Source: Charina bottae (lineage: Eukaryota > Chordata > Lepidosauria > Squamata > Charinaidae). Taken from it: a stretch of DNA of 64,000 bases. The stretch is from contig JALMGJ010000001.1 in the NCBI GenBank assembly GCA_023362775.1, positions 67,149,501 to 67,213,500 of the forward strand. The letters are read 5' to 3'. This document shows positions 60,180 through 64,000 of the stretch, in pieces; position 1 is the stretch's first letter; every line of letters begins with the position of its first letter. The notes beneath the pieces were generated by a model. That model made no database searches. It had not been told where the DNA came from and saw nothing but the letters and a program-made list of their open reading frames with translations. The position numbers and the translations under genes are program-made.

Positions 60180-60933
60180 TAGTTGCTGGCCCATTTCCAA
60201 GTGCAATTCAAGCTTCTCGGTTTGATTTGTAAATATCTAGGTCAAGGGTGGAAACCACTGGCCTTACAATGTTGTCACAAGTTACTTTACCACAGTTCAG
60301 TGACCAGCACTGAAGGGAGTTTGGGTCCAACAGCATTTGAAGGGGCATAGGTTCCCCTTGGCTTAAATAACTTGGACCTGACTAAATGGTTTGGGACTTA
60401 GCTACTTAAAAACCTTGCCTATGCTGATACCAAGATTTATTTAGTCAGTAATGGATATATTTGTTTATTTGCTACATTATTATATTGCCACATTCCCCAA
60501 GGGCTTATGTCAAGGGAAAAACAAATGGTCATCAGAAATAATACCTTAAACACAACATAATTGTTGTTTCTACCTGTCCAATTCGATCTGGTAGGCTGGG
60601 TATGCTACGGGTCCAGTCAGCCAAGGAATGTTGGTTGGCGGGGTCTAGAAGGTGCACCTTCTCTGCCGTAGCCCCTGACCTCTGGAATATTCTTCCTTCA
60701 GAGACCATGATGTCCCCGACCCTGTTGGCCTTTCGCAAGGCCGTGAAGACCTGGTTATGTGCCCGGGCCTGGGGCCCCGAATGTGGGAATGGTCCCATTT
60801 CTTGGCTATGTTAACATCCATACATTGCTTACTGGGCTGTCATGTATATTTATTTTGTATTTTAATTGTAATTGCTTTAACTGTTTTAAGGTTCTTATTG
60901 TTGTAAGCCGCCCAGAGTCACTTGTTGAGATGG
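60180..60933 (+). mobile_element. Old CR1-L3/L2-type LINE 3' part, interrupted by BovB at its tail
   Basis: 60180-60260 (GCTGGCCCATTTCCAAGTGC) and 60575-60815 (TTCTCTGCCGTAGCCCCTGA, then CTCTGGAATATTCTTCC) match the RT C-terminal region of the long copies. The stretch 60262-60560 between them is diverged or inserted. The 3' UTR ends TAAGCCGCCCAGAGTCACTT and GTTGAGATGG, where the BovB at 60934 begins. The rest of its tail should lie beyond the window. Confidence 0.65.
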
Positions 60934-60937
60934 TTGT

Positions 60938-63900
60938 TGTTTATTCGTTCAGTCGCTTCCGACTCTTCGTGACTTCATGGACCAGCCCACGCCAGAGCTT
61001 CCTGTCGGCCGTCACCATCCCCAGCTCCCCCATGGTTGAGTCTGTCACCTCCAGAATATCATCCATCCATCTTGCCCTTGGTCGGCCCCTCTTCCTTTTG
61101 CCTTCCACTTTCCCTAGCATCAGCTTCTTCTCCAGGGTATCCTGTCTTCTCATTATGTGGCCAAAGTACTTCAGTTTTGCCTTTAATATCATTCCCTCAA
61201 GTGAGCAGTCTGGCTTGATTTCCTGGAGTATGGACTGGTTTGATCTTCTTGCAGTCCAAGGCACTCTCAGAATTTTCCTCCAACACCACAGTTCAAAAGC
61301 ATCTATCTTCCTTCGCTCAGCCTTCCTTATGGTCCAGCTCTCACAGCCATAGGTTACTACAGGGAATACCATTGCTTTAACTATGCGGACCTTTGTTGTC
61401 AGTGTGATGTCTCTGCTCTTAACTATTTTATCGAGATTTGTCATTGCTCTCCTCCCAAGAAGTAGACGTCTTCTGATTTCCTGGCTGCAGTCAGCATCTG
61501 CAGTAATCTTTGCGCCTAGAAATACAAAGTCTGTCACTGCCTCCACTTTTTCTCCCTCTATTTGCCAGTTATCAATCAAGCTGGTTGCCATAATCTTGGT
61601 TTTTTTGAGGTTTAACTGCAACCCAGATTTGTACTTTCTTCTTTCACCTTCGTCATAAGGCTCCTCAACTCCTCCTCGCTTTCAGCCATCAAAGTGGTAT
61701 CACCTGCATATCTGAGATTGTTAATGTTTCTTCCAGCGATTTTAACTCCAGCCTTGGATTCCTCAAGCCCAGCACGTCGCATGATGTGTTCTGCGTACAG
61801 GTTGAATAGGTAGGGTGAGAGTATACAGCCCTGCCGTACTCCTTTCCCAATCTTTAACCAGTCCGTTGTTCCATGCTCTGTTCTTACTGTTGCTACTTGG
61901 TCGTTATACAGATTCCTCAGGAGGCAGACAAGATGACTTGGTATCCCCATACCACCAAGAACTTGCCACAATTTGTTATGATCCACACAGTCAAAGGCTT
62001 TAGAATAGTCAATAAAACAGAAATAGATGTTTTTCTGAAACTCCCTGGCTTTCTCCATTATCCAGTGGATATTGGCAATTTGGTCTCTAGTTCCTCTGCC
62101 TTTTCTAAACCCAGCTTGTACATCTGGAAATTCTCGCTCCATGAATTGCTGGAGTCTACCTTGCAAGATCTTGAGCATTACCTTACTGGCATGTGAAATA
62201 AGTGCCACTGTTCGATAGTTTGAACATTCTTTAGTGCTTCCCTTTTTTGGTATGGGGATATAAGTTGATTTTTTCCAATCTGATGGCCATTCTTGTGTTT
62301 TCCAAATTTGCTGGCATATGGCATGCATCACCTTGACAGCATCATCTTGCAAGATTTTAAACAGTTCAGCTGGGATACCATCGTCTCTTTCTGCCTTGTT
62401 ATTAGCAATGCTTCTTAAGGCCCATTCAACCTCACTCTTCAGGATGTCTGGCTCTAACTCACTGACCACACCGTCAACGCTATCTCCAATATTATTATCC
62501 TTCCTATACAGATCTTCCGTATATTCTTGCCACCTTTTCTTGATCTCTTCTGCTTCTGTTAGGTCCTTACCATCTTTGTTTTTGATCATACCCATTTTTG
62601 CCTGGAATTTACCTCCAATGTTTCTAATTTTCTGGAAGAGGTCTCTTGTCCTTCCTATTCTATTGTCTTCTTCCACTTCCGCACATTGCTTGTTTAAAAA
62701 TAATTCCTTATCTCTTCTGGCTAACCTCTGGAATTTTGCATTTAATTGGGCATATCTCCCCCTATCACTGTTGCCTTTTGCTTTCCTTCTTTCTTGGGCT
62801 ACTTCCAGTGTCTCAGCAGACAGCCATCTTGCTTTCTTGGTTTTCTTTTTCTTTGGGACGTTTTTTGTTGCCGCCTCCTGAACAATGTTGCGAACTTCTG
62901 TCCATAGTTCTTCTGGGACCCTATTTTTTGTTTTATGTGTGGAGATCGGTGCACAACTATCAGCACACAACCTTCACAGAAAAAGGCTCTAATCCAATGG
63001 CATGGATACCATGACGATTGGTGTCCTTTTGTCTACTGCAGCCTTCATCCGCCTTCGCATAGGCGTCTTCCAAGCACACCAAACCCAAAACAACCAAAAG
63101 TCCCATGGCGACTGACGAATGGCAACGGGGGCAGGACTGTGAAATCCGGAAGCTCCTAGTCATGGACCAGCATATGGGCGGTGGATATGCCCTCATTGTG
63201 GGAGGTTGTGCGGATCCAGAATTGGCCTTTATAGCCACTTACGGATCCACTGTTAAAATTTTACCTTTGGAAGACAATCTGAATGAATGAATGAATGAAT
63301 GAATGAATGAATGAATGGACCCTATCTACTAAATCTAGTCCCTTAAATCTATTCTTCACCTCCTTAGGAATATTAGTGAGCTCATATCTAACTGATCTGT
63401 GGGTCTTCCCTATTCTCTTTAGTCTGATTCTAAATTTTGCAATAAGAAGTTCGTGATCTGAACTACAGTCAGCTCCAGGTCTTGTTTTTACCGACTGTAT
63501 AGAGGTCCGCCACCTTTGGCTGCAAAGGATGTAGTCAATCTGATTTCAGTGTCGACCATCTGGTGAAGTCCATGTATAAAGTCGTCTTTTAGGTTGTTGG
63601 AAGAGAGTGTTTGTTATGCACAGTGAGTTGTCTTGGCAAAATTCTATCAGCCTATGTCCTGCTTCATTTTATTCTCCCAGACCATGCTTGCCTGTAATTC
63701 CGGGTGTCGTCTGACTACCCACCTTAGCATTCCAGTCTCCTGTAATGAAAATAACATCTCTTTTTGGTGTATTATCCAGTAGGTGCTGCAGATCCTCATA
63801 GAACTGATCTACTTCTGCTTCTTCAGCATCTGTGGTTGGGGCATATATTTGGATCACTGTGATGTTAAATGGCTTACCCTGAATTCGAATTGAGATCATT

Positions 63901-64000
63901 CTATCATTTTTTGGATTGTATCCAAGCACTGCTTTAGCCACTTTATTATTAATTATGAAGGCTACTCCATTTCTTCTGTGGTCCTCTTGTCCACAGTAGT
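60938..64000 (-). pseudogene. BovB ORF, copy 2: broken, catalytic YADD changed to YAGD
   Basis: Minus strand. The C-terminal part (61621-60941) and the RT/linker part (about 62912-61612) are in different frames; the shift lies near 61615-61635, at the TNLGCS region where copy 1 reads AKAGLQ. RT motifs FIDYSKAFDCVDH and KGVRQGCILSPYLFNLY are present, but the catalytic box reads RYAGDTT, losing an aspartate needed for catalysis. In the endonuclease part (64000-63326) a TAA replaces CAA at 63668-63666, and CGA to TGA is seen near 63550. Together with the insertion this copy is dead. Confidence 0.85.
62925..63316 (+). mobile_element. 392-bp retro-fragment with zinc-finger-coding 3' end and (GAAT)n tail
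   Basis: Inserted in BovB copy 2, with a perfect 9-bp duplication GGACCCTAT (62916-62924 and 63317-63325). Its last ~100 bases before the tail (63187-63281) closely match the 3' region of the LINE at 56552-59787, including the codons for the C2H2 finger CPHCGRLCGSRIGL. The first ~260 bases do not match that LINE. The tail is (GAAT)n, 63282-63316. It may be the end of a related LINE subfamily or a SINE with a LINE-derived tail. No tRNA head was recognised. Confidence 0.65.

Larger units (their letters stand above)
60934..64000 (-). mobile_element. BovB (RTE-clade) LINE, copy 2, runs off the window
   Basis: The 3' end is at 60934 (TTGTTGTTTATTCGTTCAG, the reverse of CTGAACGAATAAACAACAA in copy 1). 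The 5' part continues past 64000, so the endonuclease N-terminus is not seen. A 392-bp retro-fragment interrupts it at 62925-63316. Sequence agreement with copy 1 is very high by eye, with only a few differences per 100 bases. Inserted in the tail of an L2/L3 LINE. Confidence 0.88.

Overview
This window looks like intergenic or intronic DNA from a squamate reptile, most likely a snake or lizard. The reasons are the mixture of repeats: BovB (RTE-clade) LINEs, a CR1-L3/L2-type LINE family whose 3' ends finish in (AATA)n arrays, a Penelope-like element, a Vingi/I-like LINE, a decayed Gypsy retrotransposon, tRNA-derived SINEs, several hAT-type MITEs with 8-bp target duplications, and long (CT)n and (AATA)n microsatellites. 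I see no complete host gene. The only candidate host coding sequence is a short possible terminal exon near 10.5 kb.

Layout. 1-9.3 kb: AT-rich single-copy DNA carrying a 2.1-kb hAT MITE with a palindromic microsatellite interior (1192-3291), tRNA-SINEs, a TA-flanked mariner-like MITE (7301-7523) and a CpG-rich hAT MITE (8980-9293). 10.5 kb: candidate terminal exon. 11.7-17.6 kb: a SINE, then a Vingi/I-like LINE on the minus strand that carries LINE-tail insertions. 19.4-20.2 kb: 3' end of an L2/L3 LINE. 21.1-21.5 kb: second hAT MITE, sharing a CCAAT/GC-box block with the first. 22-28 kb: old LINE fragments, two more hAT MITEs and a possible solo LTR. 29.4-32.1 kb: SINE, internally deleted Gypsy element with one LTR, truncated SINE. 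32.2-33.5 kb: old L2-like LINE split by an old CR1. 35.0-35.6 kb: 520-bp polypyrimidine tract. 39.5-42.8 kb: nearly complete L2/L3 LINE (minus). 42.9-47.6 kb: 5'-truncated Penelope-like element into which a full-length BovB has inserted. 50.0-52.9 kb: second long L2/L3 LINE (plus). 56.5-59.8 kb: complete RTE-X-like LINE with a 28-bp target duplication. 60.2-64.0 kb: L2/L3 fragment interrupted by a second BovB (minus, runs off the window), itself interrupted by a 392-bp zinc-finger-tailed retro-fragment.

The retroelements form a layered insertion record (Penelope then BovB; L2/L3 then BovB then zinc-finger fragment; Vingi-like then L2/L3 tails; L2 then CR1) that can be ordered from target duplications. 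The most informative points are a hammerhead-ribozyme-like core at the Penelope 3' end, a hidden C-terminal C2H2 finger in the RTE-X-like LINE, an in-frame TGA shared by two L2/L3 copies, and a repeated CCAAT/GC-box module carried by two otherwise different hAT MITEs. All family assignments rest on reading motifs by eye; no database search was run.
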